In this document: positions 1 to 8,105 of the stretch, one piece after another
How positions within the stretch are numbered: the stretch's first letter is position 1
Layout: every line of letters begins with the position of its first letter
NCBI GenBank assembly: GCA_046349515.1
Contig: JAXMCE010000013.1
Coordinates: 37,917 to 101,916 of the forward strand
Direction: 5' to 3'
Source: JBGPGW01 sp046349515
GTDB lineage: Bacteria; Pseudomonadota; Alphaproteobacteria; CADEGL01
DNA length: 64,000 nt
The notes under the pieces: generated by a model
Told to the model about the DNA's origin: nothing
The model's database searches: none
What the model saw: only the letters and a program-made list of their open reading frames with translations
Translations under genes and position numbers: made by a program

Positions 1-455
1 CCCATATCCATGAGCGTCTTGTTGATGAGGCCGCGGCGCTGGAGAAGCACCATCCACGCATAGGTGCGGACGAGGAGGCTCGTCCAGAACGGCACGATGA
101 CGAGGGCGAGGCCGATCGCCTGCCAGCGCCGGTCGAGCTGGCACAGCATGTAGCTCAACGGATAGCCGAGGAGGATGGCAAGGACCGTCACAAGGCCGCT
201 GATTTCGAAGGTGAGGATGAAGCTCCGGGCGTAGCTCTCGTCCTCGAAGACCCGCCGGTAGTGCTCGAGGGTGAGGCCGTCCGCGTTCACGACCGACTGC
301 CAGGCGAGCCAGGTCAACGGCACGAGCAGCAAGACCGCGATGAGGCCCAAGGCCGGCACGACGAGGGCGAGCAGCCGGTTCCGCTCCCGCTGCGCATCGC
401 GGAGGATTCGCGGATCGTCCATGACGAGGGTCGCTTTCCCGGTCATTCCTGCCAT
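1..455 (-). CDS. ABC transporter permease, PotB/polyamine type (5' part of the gene only)
   Basis: Reading the minus strand gives the N-terminal ~150 residues of a binding-protein-dependent transport permease; the rest lies beyond the left edge. A first membrane segment (LLALVVPALGLIAVLLLVPL) is followed by a periplasmic stretch and further hydrophobic segments, with TSLLVRTYAWMVLLQ matching the PotB/PotH-type permeases that import spermidine/putrescine or related amino compounds. Substrate is inferred from family resemblance only. Three in-frame ATGs exist (455, 446 and 422). 455 is taken as the outermost and none has a strong ribosome-binding site, so the start is uncertain. The gene diverges from the dioxygenase at 624. 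Confidence 0.8.
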   Translation of the reverse strand, partial: MAGMTGKATLVMDDPRILRDAQRERNRLLALVVPALGLIAVLLLVPLTWLAWQSVVNADGLTLEHYRRVFEDESYARSFILTFEISGLVTVLAILLGYPLSYMLCQLDRRWQAIGLALVIVPFWTSLLVRTYAWMVLLQRRGLINKTLMDM

Positions 456-623
456 GACATGCCCAATCGCTCCCCGCCCCGATCGCCTCCGCGGCGCCGA
501 GCCGCCTCGCGAGGGGATTGTCCCCGACTCCGCGGCAATAGTCGAGGCGGACGCCCACTCTTGGAGGTTGCGCGCACGGCGCGCCTGGCCGCATCATGGC
601 CCCCATCTCCCATGGAGCCAGCC

Positions 624-1412
624 ATGAAGCTGACGGAAGCGCAACTCGAGACCTTCGAACGGGACGGCCTCCTCATCCTGCCGAACCTGTTCTCTCCCGC
701 GGAAGTCGAACGCATGCGCGCCCAGCTCCCCGCTGTCTTCGCCGAGGACACGCCGGCCAACATCCGCGAGAAGGCGGGCGGCGTCGTCCGCACAGCGATG
801 GGCCTCCATTTGCGGAACGACATCTTCGCCAAGCTCACGCGCCATCCGCGCTTCGTCGAGCCCGCGCAACAGATCGCCGGACCCTCTCTCTACATCCAGC
901 AGGTCAAGGTCAACGTGAAGGCGGCCTTCGAGGGCGAGGCCTGGCAGTGGCACTACGATTTCGCGACGCACCACGCGGATGACGGCGCGCCCGAGCCGCT
1001 GGCACTCAATCTCCACGTCTTCCTCGACGACGTGACCGAATTCAACGGGCCGCTCCATTTCATCCTGGGCTCGCACAAGCACGGTCCCGCGCCCACGCGC
1101 CACGACACGACGAGCACGAGTTATCCGCTCTGGGTCGTGGACCAGGACGTGGTGGCGCGCCTTTCGGCCGATGGCCGTCTCGTCTCGGCCAAAGGCAAGG
1201 CCGGCACGGCGCTCATCTTCGGCGACATCCTCGTGCATTGCTCGCCGCCCAACATGTCGCCGTGGAACCGGGCGATCTTCTCCCTCATCCTCAATCCGGT
1301 CGGGAACAAGCAGACAAAATTCGCGCGGCCCGACTACAAGCACCACCGCGACTTCACGCCCGTGACCGCGCTCAGCGACGACTGCTTGCTCGAGGCGCGC
1401 GCCGCGGAGTGA
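624..1412 (+). CDS. Phytanoyl-CoA dioxygenase (PhyH) family Fe(II)/2-oxoglutarate oxygenase
   Basis: 262 residues, normal for bacterial PhyH-type oxygenases. The HxD iron ligands are visible in WQWHYDFATHH and the distal His in DILVHCSPPNMS, followed by the Arg of WNRAIFSLI that would bind 2-oxoglutarate. It should hydroxylate a small molecule or acyl substrate using Fe(II), O2 and 2-oxoglutarate; the substrate cannot be read from sequence. The ATG at 624 was chosen because GGAG lies 8 bases upstream, although the frame is open from 261. Its TGA overlaps the GTG of the LpxR-like gene by four bases, so the two are probably translated together. Confidence 0.88.
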   Translation: MKLTEAQLETFERDGLLILPNLFSPAEVERMRAQLPAVFAEDTPANIREKAGGVVRTAMGLHLRNDIFAKLTRHPRFVEPAQQIAGPSLYIQQVKVNVKAAFEGEAWQWHYDFATHHADDGAPEPLALNLHVFLDDVTEFNGPLHFILGSHKHGPAPTRHDTTSTSYPLWVVDQDVVARLSADGRLVSAKGKAGTALIFGDILVHCSPPNMSPWNRAIFSLILNPVGNKQTKFARPDYKHHRDFTPVTALSDDCLLEARAAE

Positions 1413-2452
1413 GGGATTTGCCCTTACGGGGCACGCGGGTCCTCTTCGCGCTCTTCGCCCTTGCCCTCTGGAACGGACGCGCTCATCCGCAGGAGCATGG
1501 GCGCTTCACGGCCGTCGAAGAAAATGACTACTTCGCGCCGCACAATCGCGACCGGCACAACACGCAGGCCCTCGAGCTCGACTATCTTTCGTCCGAAGGC
1601 GCCTCAAGCGACCTCGATACGGCCATGGCGTGGCTCTCCTCCAGCCTTCCAGCCTTCGAGCCCGGCGCGCAATCGACCGCACGGCGTTACAACGTCTTTC
1701 TCGGCCAGGCGCTTTTCACGCCGCAGGACAAGACGCGCGCCGATCCCGACCCTCGCGACCGCCCCTATGCCGGCTGGATCAATGGCGGCGTCGATTTTCT
1801 CAGTGAGGCGGACCGGCGCACGCTCGACCGCCTCCGTCTCCAAGTGGGCGTCATCGGCCCCGTCGCAGAGGGCAAAGCCACGCAAAACAGAACCCATCTC
1901 GCCATCGAGGCGCCGATCGCGCAAGGTTGGGGCCACCAGCTCCACGACGAGCCGACGGTCGGCCTCACCTTCGACCGCCACTGGCGCTTCATCGCCGATC
2001 TCAATGATGCGATAGCGATCGATGCGATTCCCGCGGGGCGCGTCGAGCTCGGCAATGCCTTCGACTACGCCGCCCTCGGCGGCCGCGTGCGCTTCGGACA
2101 GAATCTCGGCGCCGACTACGGCCTGCCCCGCGTCGAGCCCGGGCCAACGGGTACGACCTATTTCAATGCGGGGGCGCTCTCGCCGCGGAGCCGGTTCGGC
2201 TGGTCTCTTTTCATCGGCGCCGAAGGCCGCGCGGTCGGCCGCAACATCTTCCTCGACGGCAACAGCTTCAGGCGCAGCGCGTCGGTCTCGAAGAACGTGC
2301 TCGTGGGCGAGCTCGAGGTTGGCGCCTCGGCGTTCTACGCGGATTGGCTGCGCTTGAGCTACACCTATGCCTACCGGAGCCCCGAATTCGACGGCCAGCG
2401 CGGCGGCGACTCCTTTGGCGCGCTCACCCTCTCGGTCATCTTGCCGTTCTAG
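1409..2452 (+). CDS. LpxR-family (DUF2219) outer-membrane lipid A deacylase
   Basis: 347 residues with an N-terminal signal peptide (LFALFALALWNGRAHPQ) and the pattern of LpxR/DUF2219 beta-barrels: early ENDYF...DRHNTQ, then RPYAGW, and a C-terminal strand ending in Phe (LTLSVILPF), typical of outer-membrane barrels. LpxR removes the 3'-acyloxyacyl chain of lipid A. The ENDxF and RPYAGW segments contain the catalytic and calcium-binding neighbourhood known from Salmonella LpxR. The GTG start at 1409 overlaps the stop of the dioxygenase in a GTGA arrangement and leaves a good signal peptide; no other start does. Activity on lipid A is inferred from family. Confidence 0.85.
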   Translation: MRDLPLRGTRVLFALFALALWNGRAHPQEHGRFTAVEENDYFAPHNRDRHNTQALELDYLSSEGASSDLDTAMAWLSSSLPAFEPGAQSTARRYNVFLGQALFTPQDKTRADPDPRDRPYAGWINGGVDFLSEADRRTLDRLRLQVGVIGPVAEGKATQNRTHLAIEAPIAQGWGHQLHDEPTVGLTFDRHWRFIADLNDAIAIDAIPAGRVELGNAFDYAALGGRVRFGQNLGADYGLPRVEPGPTGTTYFNAGALSPRSRFGWSLFIGAEGRAVGRNIFLDGNSFRRSASVSKNVLVGELEVGASAFYADWLRLSYTYAYRSPEFDGQRGGDSFGALTLSVILPF

Positions 2453-2463
2453 GCGCCTGCCGT

Positions 2464-2486
2464 CGCCAAATTGGGACGATTTGGCG
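2464..2486. terminator. Bidirectional hairpin between convergent genes
   Basis: A perfect 8-bp inverted repeat (CGCCAAAT / ATTTGGCG, 7-base loop) fills the 42-base gap between the LpxR-like gene and the DUF3303 gene that face each other. Position and AT-rich stem tops suit a shared terminator; there is no long T-run. Confidence 0.55.
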
Positions 2487-2494
2487 CCAGCGTC

Positions 2495-2779
2495 TCACCC
2501 CCTGTCGAGATGGGGGGCCACGACCTCGCGCACGGCGGCGCTCGGCAACACGGGCACGATCTCGAACTCGATGCCGTAGCCGCGCCACGTGAGGATCCAT
2601 TCCTGGAGGAGGCGCAGCTCGTCGCACTCCATCAATTGGAAGCAGCGGCTGAAATTGGGCTCGACCCAGCTGTCCACGTAGCGGAGCCCCTCGGGGACCA
2701 TCCGGCCCTCGTCGCGGATGCGCTTGTAGATGGGCACCATGTCGTTATCGCGGAAACGCTCGATGATCATGAAAAGCAT
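2495..2779 (-). CDS. DUF3303 family small protein
   Basis: 94 residues, starting MLFMIIERFR and containing VPEGLRYVDSWVEPNFSRCF and QLMECDE, the signature of DUF3303, a dimeric ferredoxin-like alpha/beta-barrel fold family without assigned chemistry. No signal peptide or membrane segment, so it is probably cytosolic. It stands alone between the LpxR-like gene (convergent) and the TauD-like gene (divergent). AAGGTG upstream of the ATG is an acceptable ribosome-binding site. Confidence 0.8.
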   Translation of the reverse strand: MLFMIIERFRDNDMVPIYKRIRDEGRMVPEGLRYVDSWVEPNFSRCFQLMECDELRLLQEWILTWRGYGIEFEIVPVLPSAAVREVVAPHLDRG

Positions 2780-2958
2780 GGGGCTTCACCTTTGTCCTGC
2801 CGGCATTCGAGCATAGCGCCTCGGCCGAGCGAGGGCGTGGAAAGTGGGGGGACACCGTCCGCGCCCTTGCCGTTCGCCCCTCTCTCGATCACGATTGCCG
2901 GCGCGATTGATGGCGGGGGCGCGGCGGGAACCCCGGATCACGGTTGTGGAGCGGTGCC

Positions 2959-4053
2959 ATGGCGGCGGATGCAAGGATGAAGCGATCCTACGGCTGTTTC
3001 ACGATCGAGCCCTTGCCCGGCGCCACCTTCGGCGGGCTCGTGCGTTTCGCGGACGGGATGGGTGCGCGCAAGGCCGTCGCAGCGCTCGAGGCCGATCCCG
3101 ATACGCTGCCGCGCGCGAGCTACGACTGGCAGGGTTTCCTCTACCTGCCCCGCATGGACGAGATCTCCGACGACCCGCAGCTTCTCGTGCGCTTGAGCCG
3201 CCTTTTCGGACCCGAGGTCGAGAACTACCGCGAGACCTTCAGCGGCGAGAACCGCACGCTCTTCAACATCCATGAGGACGCGCCCGAGATCCTTCTCGTG
3301 ACGAATGCGCCGCCCATCAACACCCAGCCCATGACTCGGCCCGAGCCGCCCTTGGCACCGGACGGTAGCTTCCCCACGCGCTTTCCCCAGCGCCGCGGCT
3401 GGCACACGGATCAGAGCTTCCGCCGCCCTCCGCCCGATTTTTCGCTCTTCTATGCCGTGCAACCGACGCCCAAGGGCCAAGGACAGACGCTTTTCGCCGA
3501 CGCCGCGGGCGCCTATGCGGCGCTGCCCGAACGGCTCAAGGCCCGCGTCGAGACGCTCGAAGGCCTTCACGCGCTCCCCGGCATCGGCCGGTCGGAGAAA
3601 GCGGTCAAATCAGGCGAGGTGCCGAAGCCCCTCCTCGCCCACCAGCGCCCGCAGCGCCACCGCGTGCTGCGCATCCATCCCGTGACCGGCAAGCCCTCGC
3701 TCTACCTTTGCGAGGCGGGCCAGATGGATTGGGTCGACGGCCCCTTCGTCGGCATGACGCCCGGTCCCGATGGCGACGGCGCCAAGCTCCTCTACGAGAT
3801 CATGACCCACATGACAGAGCCGCGGTTCACCTACACCCACGACTGGACGAAGGGCGATCTTGTCCTGTGGGACAACCGCAACCTGCTCCACGCGCCGAGC
3901 TGGTACGAGGCGGACAAGTACATCCGCATCATGTGGCGCACGACGGTCATGGGCAATCCGGGGCCGGAATACGCGAACGACGAGAAGAGCTGGATTCCCC
4001 GACCCGGCTCCCTCGACAGCGCCGTCGACCACGTCTCGCGCAAATCGGCCTGA
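2959..4053 (+). CDS. TauD/TfdA-family 2-oxoglutarate dioxygenase
   Basis: 364 residues. The HxD iron motif is in RRGWHTDQSF and the distal His plus 2-oxoglutarate-binding Arg are in NLLHAPSWYEADKYIRIMWR, as in taurine and 2,4-D dioxygenases. The protein is longer than E. coli TauD (~283) because of an N-terminal ~80-residue extension and an insert before the HxD. The substrate could be a sulfonate, carnitine-like amine or aryloxy acid; the context does not decide. ATG 2959 follows GGAG by 8 bases. An in-frame TTG at 2944 and an ATG at 2977 are alternatives. Confidence 0.88.
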   Translation: MAADARMKRSYGCFTIEPLPGATFGGLVRFADGMGARKAVAALEADPDTLPRASYDWQGFLYLPRMDEISDDPQLLVRLSRLFGPEVENYRETFSGENRTLFNIHEDAPEILLVTNAPPINTQPMTRPEPPLAPDGSFPTRFPQRRGWHTDQSFRRPPPDFSLFYAVQPTPKGQGQTLFADAAGAYAALPERLKARVETLEGLHALPGIGRSEKAVKSGEVPKPLLAHQRPQRHRVLRIHPVTGKPSLYLCEAGQMDWVDGPFVGMTPGPDGDGAKLLYEIMTHMTEPRFTYTHDWTKGDLVLWDNRNLLHAPSWYEADKYIRIMWRTTVMGNPGPEYANDEKSWIPRPGSLDSAVDHVSRKSA

Positions 4054-4067
4054 TCCGAGCCGGGCCG

Positions 4068-4089
4068 GCCGGGCTTTCCGCGGCCCGGC
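4068..4089. terminator. Hairpin between convergent genes
   Basis: Inverted repeat GCCGGGC / GCCCGGC (7-bp arms, 8-base loop) in the 52-base gap between the TauD-like gene and the opposing secreted-protein gene. No T-tract; called mainly from position. Confidence 0.4.
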
Positions 4090-4105
4090 GTCCGGAGCGG
4101 CGTCG

Positions 4106-4534
4106 CTACTTCTCGAGCGTGACCTTCATGCCTGTCGGCGCAAGGGTGAACTGCAACCCTTCGCGCGTCGCCGTGAGCTCGATGACGACGCCGTGGTCGT
4201 TCTTCATGACCGTGCCGCTCACCCCGCCCGCGATGGTGGCGCCCGCCGTGCCGGCCGTGTAGTTGCCCTCGATGTCCTCGAGCTTCTTCAGGCGGAACAC
4301 GGAGCCGGAGGCCGTGTAGCTCGAGACGCCGACATCGACGATCGAAAGGCCGTTGACCTTGAGCTTGTAGGTCTGGCCCTTGTAGACGAGCTTACCCTCG
4401 CCCCAGGAATAGCCGATGCCGATCGCGACCGAGCCACCCGAAAGCTCGATCGTGCCATCGGGCGTCTCGGCAAAGCTCACGGCCGGCAGAAATGCGAGAA
4501 GGACGAAAGCCACGCACGCGATCAATCGACGCAT
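4106..4534 (-). CDS. Secreted glycine-rich protein of unknown function
   Basis: 142 residues. Signal peptide MRRLIACVAFVLLAFLPAVS with an AFA/ET-type cleavage site, then a compact domain rich in Gly, Ser and Val (GGSVAIGIGYSWGEGKLVYKG; GNYTAGTAGATIAGGVSG) that looks like beta structure with no charged catalytic cluster. I do not recognise a named family with certainty; similar periplasmic proteins occur in alphaproteobacteria. The start has a clear AGGAG site 7 bases upstream. It lies downstream of, and co-directional with, the enolase-superfamily gene, but the 157-base gap argues against tight coupling. Confidence 0.75.
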   Translation of the reverse strand: MRRLIACVAFVLLAFLPAVSFAETPDGTIELSGGSVAIGIGYSWGEGKLVYKGQTYKLKVNGLSIVDVGVSSYTASGSVFRLKKLEDIEGNYTAGTAGATIAGGVSGTVMKNDHGVVIELTATREGLQFTLAPTGMKVTLEK

Positions 4535-4691
4535 CGTCATCTCCTTCTGTTTCTCTGTCGCGACGAAATCGCCACGCGACCGCGCGCTCCCATGACCCCA
4601 CCCGTCGCAGCCGCGAACCCGATTGTGACCGAACGAACCCAGGCGAGTCGAGGCCGGTGCCGCGTGCCAGCGACGTACCGGCAGGCAAATC

Positions 4692-5810
4692 TCATCGCCC
4701 GGCTTCGGACACGGCGTAACGCGCGATCTTCCGCTCATCCACCGTGACGCCGAGGCCGGGCCCCGTGGGCACGATCGTCGCCCCGTCGCGCATGCCGAGC
4801 GGCTCCGCCAGCACGTCCTCGGCGAGCACATAGCGCGCGGTGTAGAACTCGGCGCCGAGCGAAATGTTCCGGGTCGCCCCGATGAGGTGCGCCCCCGCCG
4901 CGTTCGCAATGCCGCCCTCGAACATGGTGCCGCCGTAGCAGGCGATGCCCGCCGCCTCGGCGATTCGGGCGACGGCCTGCGCCTTCACGAGCCCGCCCGA
5001 CTTCATGATCTTGACCGCGAAGAGATCGGCCAGGCCCATGCGCACGCCCTCGATCGCCTCTTCGGGCGTGAACACGCTCTCATCCGCCATGATGGGCGTG
5101 TCGAGCGCCGCCGTGATCGCCGCCATGGCGCGGCGGTGGTCGCGCGGCACGGGCTGCTCGATGAAGGTCGGGCGGAAGCGCTCCATCTCGCGGAGTTTCG
5201 AGAGCGCGTCCCACGGCTCGAGCCCCTGGTTGTAGTCGATGCGGATGTCGGCGGTCGCCGCCAGCTCGGTCCTGAGGCGCTCGAGGCGCTTCATGTCCTC
5301 GGCATGGCTGAGGAAGCCTGTCTTGACCTTGAAGAGGTTGATCCCCTCGCGCGCGCGGGCGCGTACCCAGTCGAGGTCCGCCTCGAAATCGGGATCGGCG
5401 ACGGAGACGCTCAAGGGGATGGTGTCGCGCACCCGCCCGCCAAGAAGGGTCGTGATCGGCTGGCCGGTCGCTTTGCCCACGAGGTCGAGGAGCGCGGTCT
5501 CGACGGCGGCCTTGGCCTCAGGGTGCCCGACGATCGCGTGCTCGCACCGGTCCATGATCGCCGGAATCCAGAACGGATCGGCGCCCATGAGGATCGGCCG
5601 GAGATAGACATCGATCCCGGCGGCGCAGGCCTCGGCCGTGCCGGTGAAGACGGCCCAGGGGCTCGCCTCGCCATAACCTATGATGCCCTCGTCGGTCGAG
5701 AGACGCAGGATGACGCTCGCCATCGCCGCCTCGATGTCGCCGACTCCGTGGCGGCGGCGCATCTTGATGGGTGTCTTCAGAAGCCAGACTTTGACGCCGA
5801 CGATTTTCAT
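4692..5810 (-). CDS. Mandelate racemase/muconate lactonizing enzyme family (enolase superfamily)
   Basis: 372 residues, full length for the superfamily. An N-terminal capping domain (1-~125) precedes a TIM barrel. Visible active-site elements: KxK on the second strand (LFKVKTG), metal ligands Asp in RIDYNQ, Glu in FIEQP and Asp in ADES, and the Lys of KIMKSGG on the sixth strand. This Lys/Lys pair is the MLE-subgroup arrangement (muconate cycloisomerase, o-succinylbenzoate synthase, dipeptide epimerase), so it is a cycloisomerase or epimerase of unknown substrate. The ATG at 5810 begins the conserved MKIVGVKVW; the frame stays open upstream but that part is not protein-like. Confidence 0.88.
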   Translation of the reverse strand: MKIVGVKVWLLKTPIKMRRRHGVGDIEAAMASVILRLSTDEGIIGYGEASPWAVFTGTAEACAAGIDVYLRPILMGADPFWIPAIMDRCEHAIVGHPEAKAAVETALLDLVGKATGQPITTLLGGRVRDTIPLSVSVADPDFEADLDWVRARAREGINLFKVKTGFLSHAEDMKRLERLRTELAATADIRIDYNQGLEPWDALSKLREMERFRPTFIEQPVPRDHRRAMAAITAALDTPIMADESVFTPEEAIEGVRMGLADLFAVKIMKSGGLVKAQAVARIAEAAGIACYGGTMFEGGIANAAGAHLIGATRNISLGAEFYTARYVLAEDVLAEPLGMRDGATIVPTGPGLGVTVDERKIARYAVSEAGR

Positions 5811-6434
5811 GGTCCGTCCGTTCGGGTGATGAGGGTCACGGCATTCGAGCCTCAATCGGCCGCCGCCGCAAGCCAGGCGCTCGGCGGAATCGATGGACGT
5901 ACCACCCGTGGCAGAATCGGTCCGGGCGCGGCGTCCCTCCCCTTGCGTCTCAACGCAATCGCCTGGAATCGCGCCGCACATCGGAGAGTGCGCGCCGGAT
6001 GAGTTATCCCCAGGCCGCTTCCTGCCTGTGGCCGCGCGGTGCGCGCCCCGATCGCAGAAGGCGAGCGCTCGCAAGGCAAGCGCCTGCGCGCAAGAGTTGC
6101 AGTGATACATCAAGTTGCGCACGGACATCCGCACGCACGGCGCATGGCCGCGTGCGAGGTCTCAACGCGGTAATCGACGATGTCGGAGCACGACACAATC
6201 GTCTCCGCGGATCACGACACTTGCACGGCACGCATGGCGCCGCTCCGCACCAGCGCAGCACCCGTCACCAAACTCTTCGCGCGCTCCGATGAGTTTTGTA
6301 TTGCGGAATCGACGTTTTTTGAGTACGCGAAGAGCCGCACGTTTCACCTGGGTCCGCGGCCGTCACGTCCGCGGATGCGTTGCGGTCCCATCCAGTCGAT
6401 CGGTCTCACCCACAACAAAAGAGAGGTCTCCACC
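5811..6434. other. 624-base gene-free interval upstream of HU
   Basis: Divergent spacer between the enolase-superfamily gene and HU. I see no protein-like frame. It becomes more AT-rich near 6290-6330 (TTTTGTATTG; GACGTTTTTTGAG), where HU promoters probably lie, and it holds two copies of GTCCGCGG at about 6352 and 6367. One stretch (6004-6012, TTATCCCCA) is one base off a DnaA box but stands alone. Confidence 0.4.
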
Positions 6435-6728
6435 ATGGCAGCAGCAAAGCAGGCTACCGTCTCCCTGAAGCAGTTGGGCGCGGAGCTCGCAGGAAAGCAC
6501 GAATTGTCGAAGAAGCAGGCCGAGGCCATCCTCAATGACCTGGTCGGCCTGGTCGTGAAGAACCTCAAGAAGGGCAACCGTTTGCGCCTGACGGGGCTGG
6601 GCATCCTTCAGGTGCGCCACCGTGCTGCGCGCATGGGCCGCAATCCCGCGACCGGCGAGGCCATCAAGATCAAGGCCAGCAAGAAGGTCGCCTTCCGCGC
6701 CTCCAAGGATCTGAAGGAAGCCGTCTAG
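6435..6728 (+). CDS. HU-family DNA-binding protein
   Basis: 97 residues. The N-terminal helical pair (LKQLGAELAGKHELSKKQAEAILNDL) is the HU dimerisation part; GILQVRHRAARMGRNPATGEAIKIKASKKVAFRASKDLKEAV is the beta-arm with the RNP motif (RNPATGE) that intercalates into DNA. Histone-like nucleoid protein, bends DNA non-specifically. GAGAGG precedes the ATG. Monocistronic: long spacer before it and a strong hairpin after it. Confidence 0.95.
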   Translation: MAAAKQATVSLKQLGAELAGKHELSKKQAEAILNDLVGLVVKNLKKGNRLRLTGLGILQVRHRAARMGRNPATGEAIKIKASKKVAFRASKDLKEAV

Positions 6729-6773
6729 TCGCGGCTTCGCGGGCGGCCCGGACGGGTCGCCTCGACTTTCCTG

Positions 6774-6808
6774 CTCGCGGCGGAGTCCTCTCCGCCGCGA
6801 GTTGCGTT
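6774..6808 (+). terminator. Rho-independent-type terminator of HU
   Basis: Perfect 12-bp stem CTCGCGGCGGAG / CTCCGCCGCGAG with a TCCT tetraloop (6774-6801), followed by TTGCGTTTA. It sits 45 bases after the HU stop codon and is the strongest terminator-like structure I saw in the window. Confidence 0.8.
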
Positions 6809-6903
6809 TAGGGGCCGTCGCGGTCATCGGTTCCATGACGCGCATCGCCTCGCGACCGCCTTCGGGCTAAACTTGGCGCTGGCACCATCACCGGGAGGGA
6901 CCC

Positions 6904-7575
6904 ATGGGTACGGCGATCCGTTTCAAGCGTCCGGACGGGCGCGAGGCATCCGGCTATCTCGCGGCGGCCAAGGACGCGAAGGCGCCGGGCATCATCGTCA
7001 TCCAGGAGTGGTGGGGCGTGCAGGGTCAGATCAAGGGCGTCTGCGACCGCCTGGCACAGCTCGGCTACCGCGCGATCGCGCCCGATCTCTACAACGGCAC
7101 GGTCGTGCCCTACCACGACCCGGACGCGGCGAACGCAGCGATGAGCGCTCTCGACTTCCAGGAATCCGTCGACCAGGTCGTTCGCGGCGCGGCCCAGCAT
7201 CTCAAGGCGCAGGGCGCGAAGGTCGGGCTCACCGGCTTCTGTCTCGGCGGCCTCGTCTCGGCGCTCGGCGCCGTCCGTCTGCCTGAACTTTCGGCCGCCG
7301 TCGCCTTCTACGGCCTGCCGGACCCCAAGGCCGGCGATCCCAAGGCGCTGCGCGTGCCGCTCCAGGGCCATTTCGCCAACAAGGACGATTGGTGCACGCC
7401 CGCCGCGGTCGACGGGTTCGAGTCCGCCGCCAAGGCCGCCGGCAAGGCCGTCGAGTTCTATCGCTACGACGCGGCGCACGGCTTCACCAACGAGGAGCAG
7501 CCCTACTACAACGCGAGCGCGGCGAAGCTCGCCTGGGACCGCATGATGACGTTCTGGAAGACGCATCTCGCCTGA
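6904..7575 (+). CDS. Dienelactone hydrolase family alpha/beta hydrolase
   Basis: 223 residues, the usual DLH length. The DLH nucleophile is the Cys of GFCLGG; Asp (NKDDW) and His (AHGF) complete the triad, and the Glu of VIQEWWG is the residue that holds the Cys in resting state. Carboxymethylenebutenolidase-type hydrolase of lactones or esters, cytosolic. GGAGGGACCC precedes the ATG. The MAPEG gene follows 28 bases later on the same strand, so the two may form a small operon. The true substrate is unknown because no other chloro- or catechol-pathway gene is adjacent. Confidence 0.92.
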   Translation: MGTAIRFKRPDGREASGYLAAAKDAKAPGIIVIQEWWGVQGQIKGVCDRLAQLGYRAIAPDLYNGTVVPYHDPDAANAAMSALDFQESVDQVVRGAAQHLKAQGAKVGLTGFCLGGLVSALGAVRLPELSAAVAFYGLPDPKAGDPKALRVPLQGHFANKDDWCTPAAVDGFESAAKAAGKAVEFYRYDAAHGFTNEEQPYYNASAAKLAWDRMMTFWKTHLA

Positions 7576-7603
7576 CCCGCAAGTCCGAACGGGAGACCCG
7601 TCG

Positions 7604-7999
7604 ATGACCGCGCCCACGGCGACGCTCCTCTATGCCGGCATCGCCGGAATGCTGTTTGTCGTTCTCTCAGGCCACGTCATCCGCCTGCGCTTCCGGCGCA
7701 AGACCGGCATCGGCGACGGTGGCCATGCCGATCTCCAGCAGGCGATTCGCGTCCACGCGAACTTCGCGGAGTACGTGCCCTTCGCCCTGCTGCTGATCGC
7801 CTTCGTCGAGATGGCGGGCTACGCGGCCGCGACGGTGAACGGGCTCGGCATCGCGCTCATCCTCGCGCGCGTCTCCCATGCAATCGGCCTCACGCGCTCG
7901 ACCGGCCCCTCCCCGTTCCGCTTCGTCGGCACCTCGGTGACCTTCGTCGTCATCCTCGTGGCGTCCGTGCTCTCGATCCAGTACGCGCTCGGCGGCTAG
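7604..7999 (+). CDS. MAPEG-family membrane protein
   Basis: 131 residues with four hydrophobic segments (about 6-25, 60-75, 80-95, 108-127). The loop RKTGIGDGGHADLQQAIRVHANFAEYVPFALLLIA is the MAPEG signature (R.HxNxxE). MAPEG proteins include microsomal glutathione transferases and eicosanoid enzymes; bacterial members are mostly uncharacterised. GGGAGAC lies upstream of the ATG. Its neighbour is the dienelactone hydrolase, which suggests detoxification of reactive organics (inference). Confidence 0.88.
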   Translation: MTAPTATLLYAGIAGMLFVVLSGHVIRLRFRRKTGIGDGGHADLQQAIRVHANFAEYVPFALLLIAFVEMAGYAAATVNGLGIALILARVSHAIGLTRSTGPSPFRFVGTSVTFVVILVASVLSIQYALGG

Positions 8000-8075
8000 G
8001 CCGCGCGTCCATCGACCGGCCTCGACTGAGGCGCGGAACGCGACCCCCGCTATTCCGCCGAGAGCGGCGAGAGTG

Positions 8076-8095
8076 CGGACGCGGATTTGCGTCCG
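8076..8095. terminator. Hairpin between convergent MAPEG and sulfotransferase genes
   Basis: CGGACGC / GCGTCCG, 7-bp arms with a 6-base loop, followed on the plus strand by TTTCGGG, 76 bases after the MAPEG stop and 10 bases from the end of the opposing gene. Confidence 0.5.
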
Positions 8096-8105
8096 TTTCG
8101 GGCCA

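Noticed and set aside
6004..6012. TTATCCCCA, one base from a DnaA box, near HU
   Set aside because: A single imperfect box without a cluster or AT-rich unwinding element is not evidence for an origin.
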